From CAYUYV01 sp964561475 (GTDB lineage Bacteria; Pseudomonadota; Alphaproteobacteria; JAJFIK01), in contig CAZLPU010000019.1 of NCBI GenBank assembly GCA_964561475.1, positions 4,754 to 68,753 on the forward strand: a DNA stretch of 64,000 nt, given 5' to 3'. The translations under genes were made by a program, and so were the position numbers. How positions within the stretch are numbered: position 1 is the stretch's first letter; each line of letters opens with the position of its first letter. Positions 45,372 through 53,749 of the stretch are shown here, in pieces. The notes under the pieces are model-generated. The model saw only the letters and a list, made by a program, of their open reading frames with translations, did not search any database and had not been told where the DNA came from.

Positions 45372-46535
45372 CTAGAGTTTTGCGCTGAGATCAGCAAGAA
45401 GGGAACGGGAGCCGGCATGGCCCAGGGCGGAACCAGCCGTGGCCAACTCGATTGCTCTGCTGACGTCTTTTTCAACAAGGTCGCCCTGGGCATAAAGCCG
45501 TCCCAGCTCCTCCATGGCTCCGGCATGGCCCAGGGCCTTTCCCTGCTTCAGCAGCGCAATGGCCCCCTCGCGCTTCAAGCCCCCCTCCTCTTTCAAGTGG
45601 AGCCTCGCCAAGGTGACCATGGCACCGCTATGACCAAGATCGGCGGCATGGCGCAGCAGATTGACTGCTCCCGCCACGGTGTTTTTCTCCCGGTCCTGGA
45701 GGAGCAACTTGGCGAGTTCGTGAACCGCCCCGATGTCACCAAGCTGAGCCGAACGGCGAAACCACACTTCCGCCTCGAGACGATCCTGGGGCAGAAATTC
45801 TCCGTCTCGGCCCATACGCGCCAGTGTTTTGGCAGCGCTTGAAGAACCCTCCCTGGCTCGTGTAATGAAGGCGCCAATGGCCCGGTCGGCCCAGTACTGG
45901 GCATCCTCCGGATGACCAAATTTGTGCTGGATTCCATCCCGAAGCAGTCGCGCATACTGGATCGTCGCCGTCGGGAAGCCATGGATGGCCGCCTGCCGGT
46001 AATGATGAAGAGCTCTGGTCATGTCCGCATCGACGCCGATACCCTTGCGAAAATGAGCAGCAAGCTGAACATGGGCTTTCGGGTACCCCCATCCGAGACT
46101 CTGCTTGAACCAGGCAAGGGCAATGATCTGGCAGTCCACGCCGGTCATGCGTTGGTAGAGACGTCCCAGTTCATAGGCTGCTTCCCCCCGTGCCTCGAAG
46201 GTCTGCTCAACTGCACGTTCGAAAAGAACCCGGGCCTGGTCTAGATTCGCACCGGACCAGAGCTTCTTCCGGTGGGCGCGACCCAGATGGTACATGGCTT
46301 CCGGATGACCGGCCTCAACAAGCCTGCGCAGCACCATCACGGATTCCTCCACATCACCGGTTTTCTGCAGATCCAGAGCCACCTTAATCATTGCTGAATC
46401 CGTCCCCCTGCCTTCATTGATTTCTCCGCAGGCAGAGAGGCTCCCAAGCAGGAGAGCCGCCGCCGCGACAGCCGTGGAAAAGCGCACCGCCCGACCAACG
46501 CGAGCTCTCATGGTCTTGGCCTTACTTCTGGTCAT
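45372..46535 (-). CDS. Sel1-repeat lipoprotein, AlgK-like
   Basis: 387 residues. Lipoprotein signal (STAVAAAALLLGSLSAC, lipobox LSAC), then eight or more Sel1/TPR-like units covering the mature protein (HPEAMYHLGRAHRKKLW, AAYELGRLYQRMTG, GAVHELAKLLLQD, GAMEELGRLYAQGD). In Pseudomonas, AlgK is such a lipoprotein and scaffolds the alginate secretion complex at the outer membrane; position in this locus suggests the same role. The ATG at 46535 has GGAGGG seven bases upstream and overlaps the previous gene by 14 bases. Confidence 0.82.
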   Translation of the reverse strand: MTRSKAKTMRARVGRAVRFSTAVAAAALLLGSLSACGEINEGRGTDSAMIKVALDLQKTGDVEESVMVLRRLVEAGHPEAMYHLGRAHRKKLWSGANLDQARVLFERAVEQTFEARGEAAYELGRLYQRMTGVDCQIIALAWFKQSLGWGYPKAHVQLAAHFRKGIGVDADMTRALHHYRQAAIHGFPTATIQYARLLRDGIQHKFGHPEDAQYWADRAIGAFITRAREGSSSAAKTLARMGRDGEFLPQDRLEAEVWFRRSAQLGDIGAVHELAKLLLQDREKNTVAGAVNLLRHAADLGHSGAMVTLARLHLKEEGGLKREGAIALLKQGKALGHAGAMEELGRLYAQGDLVEKDVSRAIELATAGSALGHAGSRSLLADLSAKL

Positions 46536-47793
46536 GGCTCGCCCTCCACACACGGCAGTTGCGTCCCTGGTAAACGTGGACGGACTGATCGGACCAGGCG
46601 GGCTGCTGGCTCCGGATTCCAATTGGACAGCCAAGAGGTACATCCCGTCCGCGCTCCGACGGTTCATCGGCCCCATCAAGGTCAGCCACTTTGCTCAGCT
46701 CAAATACCATCTTGCGCGCGAGCCGGCTGTCGAAATGATAGGCATCCGTGAAATAGCTGAGGTCGCGGGTCAGCTCATTGTCGAAGTCCAAATCAACCAC
46801 CGGTGCCAGACGAGCGAGTTTCCGGCGAAATTCCATGCTTCGCAGGACAATGCCGTAATCCACCGCACGCCATTGCATGTCTGCGATCGTCGGTGGAATG
46901 ACAAAGACCAGTTTCACACCGCTTTGGTGACACCACCGGGCTATCTCCTCGACGAGCCCGAAAAGGCTGTCGGAGAAGGTGAAGGAACCCCAATCATTCC
47001 GTGCACTTTTGCGCACCTGCCGCTCAAATTTTCCCGTAAGGTCACGGTCGGGACGTTCCGTATGCCAGAAACCTCTCCAAGGACCGAAGGTGATAAGATC
47101 CGATGCGGAGTGTTTGGTGCGCGGCCTTCTTTCAGGCGGGAGGATACAACCGGCACACAAGTCAGGATCAAGCAGATTCTCAAGACTTGGGTCATTAAAG
47201 AGCGTCTGTGCTTTCGCACCAGCCACAGACCAAGGTAAAAGACCTCTGAGGCTGTCCAGGGTCTCTCCGTGCTGCTCCTCAATGAGCCGCCATCCCACAC
47301 CAGCAACAAACCAGCTTGTGTAATAGGAAAGCGGATTGCGGGCCATGTGAACGGCTTCCGGAACACGGTTCAGACCACCCCTGTGCCCATCGTAAAAGCT
47401 GCGCAGGGGCAGGCTGACGATCAGGGTTTTGATGGGGACGTTTCTTTGTAAGTGTACAAATGTATCGTAAATCTCCGGGATCGTTGCACCGCCATAGGCG
47501 AAATTGTAAACGCCGTCGACGCTCAGTTCTTTCCAATACCGGTCCTGGAGAGCTCGCGCCCGGCTGTCTCCCAAAACAAAGTGCTCCGCCGTCTGCCGGG
47601 GAAACTCTATCATCTTCCACAAGGCGTAATGGGCCTTTTCGCTTACCGTTTTGCGGTCCAGACCGAGGCCGAACCGCTGGTTCATGGCGAATGGATCCAC
47701 AAAGAAGTTGAAGGCTGCGGGTGCCGAACCCGCAACCATCAGAAGTATGATGATCACCATATACGGTGTGACGTTGGGTCTTCTCGGTTTCAC
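46522..47793 (-). CDS. AlgJ/AlgX-like SGNH acetyltransferase protein
   Basis: 423 residues. An N-terminal anchor (YMVIIILLMVAGSAPAAFNF) is followed by a periplasmic SGNH-like domain: HFVLGDSRARALQD with the presumed catalytic Ser, VYNFAYGGATIPEI, and TDAYHFDSRLA with the Asp-His pair. Such proteins acetylate alginate with acetyl groups delivered by AlgI. GTG at 47793 has GGGAG seven bases upstream; a TTG 75 bases earlier is unlikely. The C-terminal 60 residues, past the SGNH core, are not recognised. Confidence 0.75.
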   Translation of the reverse strand: MKPRRPNVTPYMVIIILLMVAGSAPAAFNFFVDPFAMNQRFGLGLDRKTVSEKAHYALWKMIEFPRQTAEHFVLGDSRARALQDRYWKELSVDGVYNFAYGGATIPEIYDTFVHLQRNVPIKTLIVSLPLRSFYDGHRGGLNRVPEAVHMARNPLSYYTSWFVAGVGWRLIEEQHGETLDSLRGLLPWSVAGAKAQTLFNDPSLENLLDPDLCAGCILPPERRPRTKHSASDLITFGPWRGFWHTERPDRDLTGKFERQVRKSARNDWGSFTFSDSLFGLVEEIARWCHQSGVKLVFVIPPTIADMQWRAVDYGIVLRSMEFRRKLARLAPVVDLDFDNELTRDLSYFTDAYHFDSRLARKMVFELSKVADLDGADEPSERGRDVPLGCPIGIRSQQPAWSDQSVHVYQGRNCRVWRASHDQK

Positions 47794-47958
47794 AGGCCAC
47801 TCCCTGATCAGTAAGATTGGATCCAAAGGGAGCAATGCCTGCGCCACGGTCGACAGCGCAAAGGACAAGGATCTCCGCCCCTTTTCCGCTACCGGAGGGG
47901 TTTTCCGGAGGAGGGTGACGCAAAGTGCAATGGCAGGTGTCGCAGATGGCTCGACAGG

Positions 47959-49560
47959 TCAGAAGAACAGAGAGCGGATCAGTGGCAGACCCGGTGCCGG
48001 CATCAGGCCGGTCAGGAGAATGACCAACGCGAACAGGGCGGTGACATAGAGGGTGGTCAGATAGACCGCCATGGAGTCCCGGAACAGTTTGAGCAGCCTG
48101 CCCCCATCCACATCGGATTTCTGGTTCCCCCGGTTGGACCACCGCTGGGTTGCCAGCCGGAAAAAGCAATAGACCTTGACCGACGCATTGATAAGTTGAT
48201 TGAGATACAGAATAATTGGATAGGCAAGGTGTATCTTGCGGGAGTAGGAAAACAGAAACAGTGACAGGAGCATCCGCGTGATGGCAATAAAGACCGTATA
48301 CCCCAGAAGATAGCGCCAATCGATCAGAACGGCAGTCGAGACAGCCAGAACGGGGCTCACTAGCATTGTCCACATGGAGATGCGCTGATCCACCAGGCAC
48401 CACCAGATGAAAAAGGGCATTCGACCCGGCCCCAGAGCGATCGCCCGAGAACCGTTACGAAGCATGTTGCCCGACCATCGCCGGAAGTTCTGAACCATGC
48501 GATCCAGACCGGAACCCTCAATGATTTCCACCGTGTAGCCAAGGGCATCCGGCACATAGAGCATCTTGTGACCGCCTTTGAGCAGGTAATACCAAGTGCT
48601 CTTATCGTCGCCCGAGAGAAAGCGGAAGGTGCCCCATAACCAGTGCTCCAGATGATCCGCTTCCAGAAGGCGGATAAACTCCAACTGGAGTAAATGACGG
48701 GCACGGAATACGGACATACGCCCTGTCAATGTGAGAACACGGCCCGAGAGCGCGTGGGATTGCATGGCAATCCGCCGCTGGGCAAATCGCATGGTCAGCC
48801 ACACCGCAATCCAACGGGGACCAATGCAGAGGACCTCTTCATCCGTGGTCACGGCCTGAAGCTTGGGATAGAGGGCAAAGAGCGGGAGACAGCGGCCGAC
48901 ACACCCCACATCCAGTATGAAGTCACCATCCATGAAGATGATCAAATCATCAGGCTGAACACCGCCACGGTTCATTGCCCGCAGCACCAAACCGATCGCC
49001 AGACGCTTCCCTGGCTGGTTCTGGCGAATGATCCTGAGGGTGATATCCAGTTCGGACATTTCCCTGCGGAGTAGTCCCTCGATCAGGTCCTCATCATACC
49101 GGTCGCCGGAGCCGAGCCAGATTGTTCCGGGAACACCTGCTTCCCTCACCTCCCGGCAAATGGACCGGATCACCCGCTCCGTGATGGTGCGCTCCTCCTT
49201 ATAAGTGGTCATCATGAAATGGAGATGGCGCGGGCGCCAACCCTGCTGCCATAGGGCCGCACCATCCTTGCGCATTTTCGGATAGACGAAAGTCCCGTAA
49301 ATTGCTGCACGGATTGTATGGGTGAACCACCAACCGTAGCGCCAGATCCCAAGAAACCCAATCACCAGGGTAATTGTCTGGGTCCGGTTATCCCAGAAAA
49401 CAGTCTCTACATACTGGGTGGCGACAAAGCAAAGGCCAAAATAGACGAACAGGCTGAACAACACCGTAGGCGTCCATTTGGCAAATCCCTGCGGCCTGAA
49501 CGTGATCTCGTCGACCGGGTAGTTCTGCAGAGTTGCCCGCGCGACCTGATCCTTCGACAT
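47959..49560 (-). CDS. alg8: Alg8-like glycosyltransferase (polymannuronate synthase catalytic subunit)
   Basis: 533 residues. Two N-terminal membrane helices, a cytosolic GT2 domain (HFMMTTYKEERTITERVIRS, DLIIFMDGDFILDVG) with the product-site block NFRRWSGNMLRNGSRA, and several C-terminal helices. Length and order match Alg8, which polymerises GDP-mannuronate at the inner membrane under control of Alg44. Its ATG overlaps the alg44 stop (TGATG), so the subunits are co-translated. A 165-base gap without a gene separates it from the SGNH gene downstream. Confidence 0.9.
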   Translation of the reverse strand: MSKDQVARATLQNYPVDEITFRPQGFAKWTPTVLFSLFVYFGLCFVATQYVETVFWDNRTQTITLVIGFLGIWRYGWWFTHTIRAAIYGTFVYPKMRKDGAALWQQGWRPRHLHFMMTTYKEERTITERVIRSICREVREAGVPGTIWLGSGDRYDEDLIEGLLRREMSELDITLRIIRQNQPGKRLAIGLVLRAMNRGGVQPDDLIIFMDGDFILDVGCVGRCLPLFALYPKLQAVTTDEEVLCIGPRWIAVWLTMRFAQRRIAMQSHALSGRVLTLTGRMSVFRARHLLQLEFIRLLEADHLEHWLWGTFRFLSGDDKSTWYYLLKGGHKMLYVPDALGYTVEIIEGSGLDRMVQNFRRWSGNMLRNGSRAIALGPGRMPFFIWWCLVDQRISMWTMLVSPVLAVSTAVLIDWRYLLGYTVFIAITRMLLSLFLFSYSRKIHLAYPIILYLNQLINASVKVYCFFRLATQRWSNRGNQKSDVDGGRLLKLFRDSMAVYLTTLYVTALFALVILLTGLMPAPGLPLIRSLFF

Positions 49561-51128
49561 CAGTTCAACCAACTCTGGAGCAGGCGGATCGGACCCAGAC
49601 TGGTTGATTTCTCGAAGATGACCAGTGCCGGTTCACCGGTCTGCAATACACCCACTTCCGTAATCCCGATCTCGACGATTGCCGTCGGCGTTTCCTTATC
49701 CCGCCACTGATAATCACCCGAGACCTCATCGAAGAATGCTTCCGTGCGATTGATCTCTCGAATAACGCCGTCCACCCAGGTGTTCTTGGCACGCAGGAAA
49801 ACCCTTGTGCTGTCACCAATCCTCAAATCGCCAACAACGGTTTGCGCCACGAATGCCCGCACATGCTCCGTACCGACCTGTTCCAGGGTCAGGATCGCGT
49901 CTCCCTGCCTCGTGAAATTGCCTTCCGCTGCCGTGACGGCGACAACCCGTGCAGGCCAACTCGCGCGAACAATCAATCGGGCCTGACTTTCCTTGAGGAG
50001 AGCAAGGGTCTGTCTCGCCGCTGCCACTTCCCCCCGCGCTCTGACCACGGCAGCGGTGGTATCGATCTTTTCACCAACGAACCGCCCGCCGGTGAAGAGG
50101 TCGTCCCCCTGAGTTTCCTGGTACAGTGTCTCCAGCTCATTCAGATGAATGTCCTTGCGTTCCAGTTCAGACTCCAGGGCAGTGATCTTACTGCGGATGA
50201 TATCCACCTGCGACTGGGTGGTCCAACCCTTGCGCCGAAGCTCCATCTGTGCGGCAAGCTGGCGTCTCGAACCGCCGATCTCGCTTCGCAGGGCCCGGAT
50301 CTGTGACTTCATCTGGGCAATATTGTTCCGGGCAATCAGGTTGTAGCCCTTGGCCCTGGCGGCGGCCTGGCGGGCCAGGATCTCCTGCTCCTCCAACTCC
50401 GCTTCTGCCAGGGCAAGAGCCCGCATGGCATCACGAACGTCCTCGTCCAGATCCTGATCCTGCATGCGCATGAGGATCTCACCACGCTTGACAACCTGTT
50501 GGGGCACAACCCGAATATCCAGAATCCTGCCCCTCGACGGCGAGGTCAGGTCAACAGTCTCCGCACTGATGACTGCAGTATCCACCTGCATGTGAAACAG
50601 GGCTGAGTAGATTGCAAGCCCGACATAGCTGAAGACGAAAGCCCCGAGAAAGAGGTAGAAGACCGACATTCCAATCGTCTTCAAGGGCCACCGGCGTACT
50701 GGAATTTCATTCTTTGGATTGGTGTCGGGCTTGGTTGATACCGGCGTGACTGGAACATCAATACGCTGAATGGTGTCTTCCACCGGAACCATGGAGCCAC
50801 GGACCAGTTCTTCAATAAAGTGGCTCATCAGGGCTTTCTGCCGGTCGTCCAGATCCAGAAATTCAACCGCAAACGTCCCTTCCGGTACATCAACGCGAAC
50901 CGTCCGGGCAATCACCCGGTATGAAACAAAAAAGCCTTGGAATGGAATGGACAGATGATATGCCGCCTCCTGACCCAATTCGATTTCCGGACCGGCAGGG
51001 GTATCGGCGAGGAATCCACCAAGGGACCAGTTGCGAATCCGAATCCGGCATCCCTCGCGCGTTGCTCCGATCGGGGCCGTGACCCGATGAAAACGACGCT
51101 GACATGGACGTTCACGGACTACCTTCAT
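49560..51128 (-). CDS. alg44: Alg44-like PilZ / membrane-fusion protein
   Basis: 522 residues. An N-terminal PilZ domain has the cyclic-di-GMP motifs R11xxxR15 (CQRRFHRV) and N33xSxxG (NWSLGGF). One transmembrane helix (SVFYLFLGAFVFSYVGLAIY) and a periplasmic HlyD-like region follow (SRGRILDIRVVPQQVVKRGE), with a long coiled coil and a barrel-sandwich C-terminus. Alg44 activates Alg8 when it binds cyclic-di-GMP, so polymer synthesis here is probably under that messenger. It is the first gene of the polymer operon after its own promoter. Confidence 0.9.
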   Translation of the reverse strand: MKVVRERPCQRRFHRVTAPIGATREGCRIRIRNWSLGGFLADTPAGPEIELGQEAAYHLSIPFQGFFVSYRVIARTVRVDVPEGTFAVEFLDLDDRQKALMSHFIEELVRGSMVPVEDTIQRIDVPVTPVSTKPDTNPKNEIPVRRWPLKTIGMSVFYLFLGAFVFSYVGLAIYSALFHMQVDTAVISAETVDLTSPSRGRILDIRVVPQQVVKRGEILMRMQDQDLDEDVRDAMRALALAEAELEEQEILARQAAARAKGYNLIARNNIAQMKSQIRALRSEIGGSRRQLAAQMELRRKGWTTQSQVDIIRSKITALESELERKDIHLNELETLYQETQGDDLFTGGRFVGEKIDTTAAVVRARGEVAAARQTLALLKESQARLIVRASWPARVVAVTAAEGNFTRQGDAILTLEQVGTEHVRAFVAQTVVGDLRIGDSTRVFLRAKNTWVDGVIREINRTEAFFDEVSGDYQWRDKETPTAIVEIGITEVGVLQTGEPALVIFEKSTSLGPIRLLQSWLN

Positions 51129-51167
51129 GGACTCATTCCGCAGCAGAGGTATCCGTGCCCCGCAGGG

Positions 51168-51215
51168 ATTATACCGTTGAGTGCCAGGTCAAAATCGAAG
51201 GGAACGCTTCCCTTC
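51168..51215 (-). promoter_or_regulatory. Predicted alg44 promoter (-10) and overlapping palindrome
   Basis: On the minus strand a perfect TATAAT (51168-51173) would place the transcript start about 33 bases before the alg44 ATG. No good -35 is present at normal spacing. Instead a palindrome, GAAGGGAA-CGC-TTCCCTTC (51197-51215), covers the -35 side, the place where an activator or repressor would bind. Confidence 0.5.
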
Positions 51216-51278
51216 CGGCCTGGCGTGAACACCGCCTGGCTCCCATTCTGCGGCACTTGCTCGTGCATTTCGGGAGGC

Positions 51279-51839
51279 TCACAGGAGGCCGTGGATCTTT
51301 CCAAGACCGACAGCCGCCACATGATTGTTGAGGCAAATGGCACCGGACCGGACAAAACCGCAAATCTCCTCCCCTGTCCGCCGCAACACCGCAATCTCTT
51401 CCAATTCATCCGGCTCCACTCTCTCGACCGGTGTCAGGTTCTTCGCATGAAAGTAGTGTCCCGTGCCCGCACCAAGATTGCCATGCACACCCGCACTGCC
51501 CAGCGATGTCCAATCGGCGGCATGGAACCCGGTTTCTTCTGCCAGTTCACGCCTCGCCGCGGCCAATGGCGTCTCGCCTGGCTCCACAAGGCCGCCCTGA
51601 AGCGTGTAAGTATACCGCCCGATACCATGCTTATACTGACGGTTAAGGAGAAATCTCCCACCCTCGCATTCTGCCAGGATCGCAACAAAGTCCGGAAGAA
51701 TAAGACGGTGAAAGTCTTCAATCTCCTTGCCAGAAGGTAAAGACACCTTCTGAACCCTAAGCTCCATCCACGGGCGGGAGACATAGACGGTGCGTTCGTC
51801 CAGCACCCGCCACGGCACTTCCCGGTCCCTCTCCGTCAT
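51279..51839 (-). CDS. Nudix hydrolase, ADP-sugar pyrophosphatase-like
   Basis: 186 residues. The Nudix box is complete: GLVEPGETPLAAARRELAEE followed by TGF. The N-terminal half (VYVSRPWMELRVQKVSLPSG, FVAILAECEGGRFLLNRQYK) is that of ADP-ribose/ADP-sugar pyrophosphatases. Placed between alg44 and algD, it could act on nucleotide sugars, but this is only context. It is upstream of alg44 on the same strand with a 150-base gap holding a promoter, so it may be partly independent. Confidence 0.85.
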   Translation of the reverse strand: MTERDREVPWRVLDERTVYVSRPWMELRVQKVSLPSGKEIEDFHRLILPDFVAILAECEGGRFLLNRQYKHGIGRYTYTLQGGLVEPGETPLAAARRELAEETGFHAADWTSLGSAGVHGNLGAGTGHYFHAKNLTPVERVEPDELEEIAVLRRTGEEICGFVRSGAICLNNHVAAVGLGKIHGLL

Positions 51840-51993
51840 GGCCCATATCCCCCATCCTGCGCGTTCACGGACGTTACCCCTATCAGGTTAGGCTTAGCTG
51901 AAGGTAAGCTTGGTCATCACCATTGCCTCATCCGCACCACTCCATGGCCGATCCGTTCTTGGTCAGGATACCCATCAGTCCCTTTCACACTCC

Positions 51994-52012
51994 GTAACAG
52001 GACGGTAACAGG
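51994..52012 (+). promoter_or_regulatory. Direct repeat GTAACAGG spaced by 11 bases
   Basis: GTAACAGG occurs at 51994-52001 and 52005-52012, one helical turn apart, about 140 bases upstream of the sigma-54-type promoter. Repeats with this phasing are typical of sites bound by tandem regulator monomers. Which regulator binds is unknown. Confidence 0.4.
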
Positions 52013-52150
52013 TCCGGGATCGGCTGGGGATGTCTGCCATTTCGGAAGGGTCTCCCAAAGTGCAAAAGCGGAATGGGCGGATCGACAGACAGCAACCCCA
52101 TAAAACCCTATAATATACTGTTTTTATTGAGTTATTTTCTTGAGATAGTT

Positions 52151-52166
52151 TGGCTGCAGCCCTGCA
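52151..52166 (+). promoter_or_regulatory. Predicted sigma-54 promoter of algD
   Basis: TGGCTGCAGCCCTGCA has the invariant GG (52152-52153) and GC (52164-52165) ten bases apart, with the full TGGC and TGCA ends of the -24/-12 consensus. Transcription would start near 52177, about 37 bases before the algD ATG. The sigma-54 activator gene 5 kb downstream adds support. The central ACG of the consensus is not matched. Confidence 0.55.
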
Positions 52167-52213
52167 TCCCTCTCTGCCCAGTACGGCGAGACGTCAAATG
52201 AGGGATACGGACG

Positions 52214-53632
52214 ATGGACAATGTCATCACACTGCAAGCTGCTGCCCTGACTTCTTCTGTTGCAAATCGGTCGGCGGCAGCCCCGTCACCCCACCGCCAG
52301 CCGCTCAGCATCTTTGGTCTGGGTTATGTCGGCTCCGTTTCCATGGCCTGCTTCGCGGATCGCGGTCATGGGGTGATCGGGGTTGATCCGGACCACCGGA
52401 AAACCGCACGGATTGCCCAAGGTGAGTCTCCGATTGTGGAAAAGGACCTGAACGAACTGCTCCACGACGGTGTCCAGGAAGGCCGCATCTCGGTTTCCGC
52501 AAGTGCCGCCTATGCGGTCCTCAACTCCAACATCAGCTTTGTCTGTGTGGGAACACCAAGCACGCCTGACGGACGGTGTGACCTCAGCTATCTGAAGGCT
52601 GTCTGTAATGACATCGGTACAACCCTCGCCGATAAGGATGGCTTCCACGTGATTGCGTTCCGGAGCACTGTATCCCCTGGCGCGTGCCGAAAAACCCTGA
52701 TCCCGATCCTGGAAGAGGCGTCCGGCAAAACTGTCGGCGTTGACTTCGGCGTTGCATTCCACCCTGAATTTCTGCGGGAGGCCACCGCCGTCGATGACTT
52801 CCGCAACCCGCCGAAAACGGTGGTAGGTGCAACGGACCTGCGCACCGCACGGATGATCGGTGATCTCTATGCCGGCATTGATGATGAGCCGATCTTCACC
52901 AGTGTTGAAGCAGCGGAAATGGTCAAGTATGTGGACAATTGCTGGCACGCAACCAAAGTGGCCTTTGCGAATGAAGTCGGGCGTCTGTGCAAGGCCCTCA
53001 ACGTGGACAGTCACGATGTGATGGACGTATTCGTTCAGGATACCAAGCTCAACTTGTCCGCGTACTACATGAAGCCGGGTTTTGCCTTTGGTGGTTCCTG
53101 TCTGCCGAAAGATGTGCGCGGCCTCGCCCGGGTCAGCAGCGATATGGGCGTTGAGGTGCCATTACTCGACAGCCTGATTCCCAGCAACAAGGCACACATT
53201 GACCACGCCATGGGCCTCGTCAAGAAAGCCGGAGCCAAGAAGGTCGCCATGCTGGGTATTACATTCAAACCGGGAACGGACGACCTGCGGGAGAGTCCCA
53301 TGCTGACCCTCCTCGATCAGCTTCTCGCCAGCGGCATCGATGTTCAGGTCTATGATGCCAATGTACAGTGTACGGGCAAACTCGGCCACTACCTTCAGCA
53401 CGCCAAAGCCGATGACGGCCAGGGCGCACGGATTGAAGCTGTCATGGAGGACCTTCTCCACGAATCGGCATCAGACGCATTACGCGGTTGCGACACAGTC
53501 ATCATGGCCCATGGGACACCGGATATGAAGAAGGCCATCGCCCGCCTGCCCGACCGGGTCACGGTTATCGATCTTGCACGGGTGGACCGGCAAAAGGAAG
53601 CTCGCGGCAGCTATAAGGGGCTCTGCTGGTAA
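52214..53632 (+). CDS. algD: GDP-mannose / UDP-sugar 6-dehydrogenase, AlgD-like
   Basis: 472 residues. An N-terminal Rossmann motif (LSIFGLGYVGSVSMACFADR), the family block FHPEFLREATAVDDF and the catalytic Cys296 in FAFGGSCLPKDVRGLARV, then the C-terminal domain (LGITFKPGTDDLRESP) and a YKGLCW ending. AlgD oxidises GDP-mannose to GDP-mannuronate in two NAD-dependent steps, supplying Alg8. The AlgD identity is preferred over UDP-glucose dehydrogenase because of the alg8/alg44 context and the SCLPKDVR block. It is transcribed away from the polymer operon. Confidence 0.88.
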   Translation: MDNVITLQAAALTSSVANRSAAAPSPHRQPLSIFGLGYVGSVSMACFADRGHGVIGVDPDHRKTARIAQGESPIVEKDLNELLHDGVQEGRISVSASAAYAVLNSNISFVCVGTPSTPDGRCDLSYLKAVCNDIGTTLADKDGFHVIAFRSTVSPGACRKTLIPILEEASGKTVGVDFGVAFHPEFLREATAVDDFRNPPKTVVGATDLRTARMIGDLYAGIDDEPIFTSVEAAEMVKYVDNCWHATKVAFANEVGRLCKALNVDSHDVMDVFVQDTKLNLSAYYMKPGFAFGGSCLPKDVRGLARVSSDMGVEVPLLDSLIPSNKAHIDHAMGLVKKAGAKKVAMLGITFKPGTDDLRESPMLTLLDQLLASGIDVQVYDANVQCTGKLGHYLQHAKADDGQGARIEAVMEDLLHESASDALRGCDTVIMAHGTPDMKKAIARLPDRVTVIDLARVDRQKEARGSYKGLCW

Positions 53633-53660
53633 CCGGTTCATCTTTGGAATGAGTACCTGA

Positions 53661-53701
53661 AGCAAGACCGCCGCCGGCAAGGGCAGGTCTTGCTTTACTT
53701 T
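53661..53701 (+). terminator. Hairpin terminator after algD
   Basis: AGCAAGACC (53661-53669) pairs perfectly with GGTCTTGCT (53686-53694), followed by TTACTTTT. The T-run is interrupted, so termination may be partial and let some transcripts continue into the kinase gene. Confidence 0.7.
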
Positions 53702-53749
53702 TCCATGGCATACAAACCCCGTGGGGTGGCAGCCGGGAGAAAGTGTATC

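Larger units (their letters stand above)
51840..52213 (+). promoter_or_regulatory. Control region of algD
   Basis: 374 bases between the divergent Nudix and algD genes, with an AT-rich stretch at about 52097-52150. It holds the sigma-54-type promoter and the direct repeat listed separately. GAGGGA lies eight bases before the algD ATG. No gene is present. Confidence 0.55.

Noticed and set aside
47794..47958. Possible small gene in the gap between alg8 and the SGNH gene
   Set aside because: No start with a ribosome binding site and no frame with protein-like composition.
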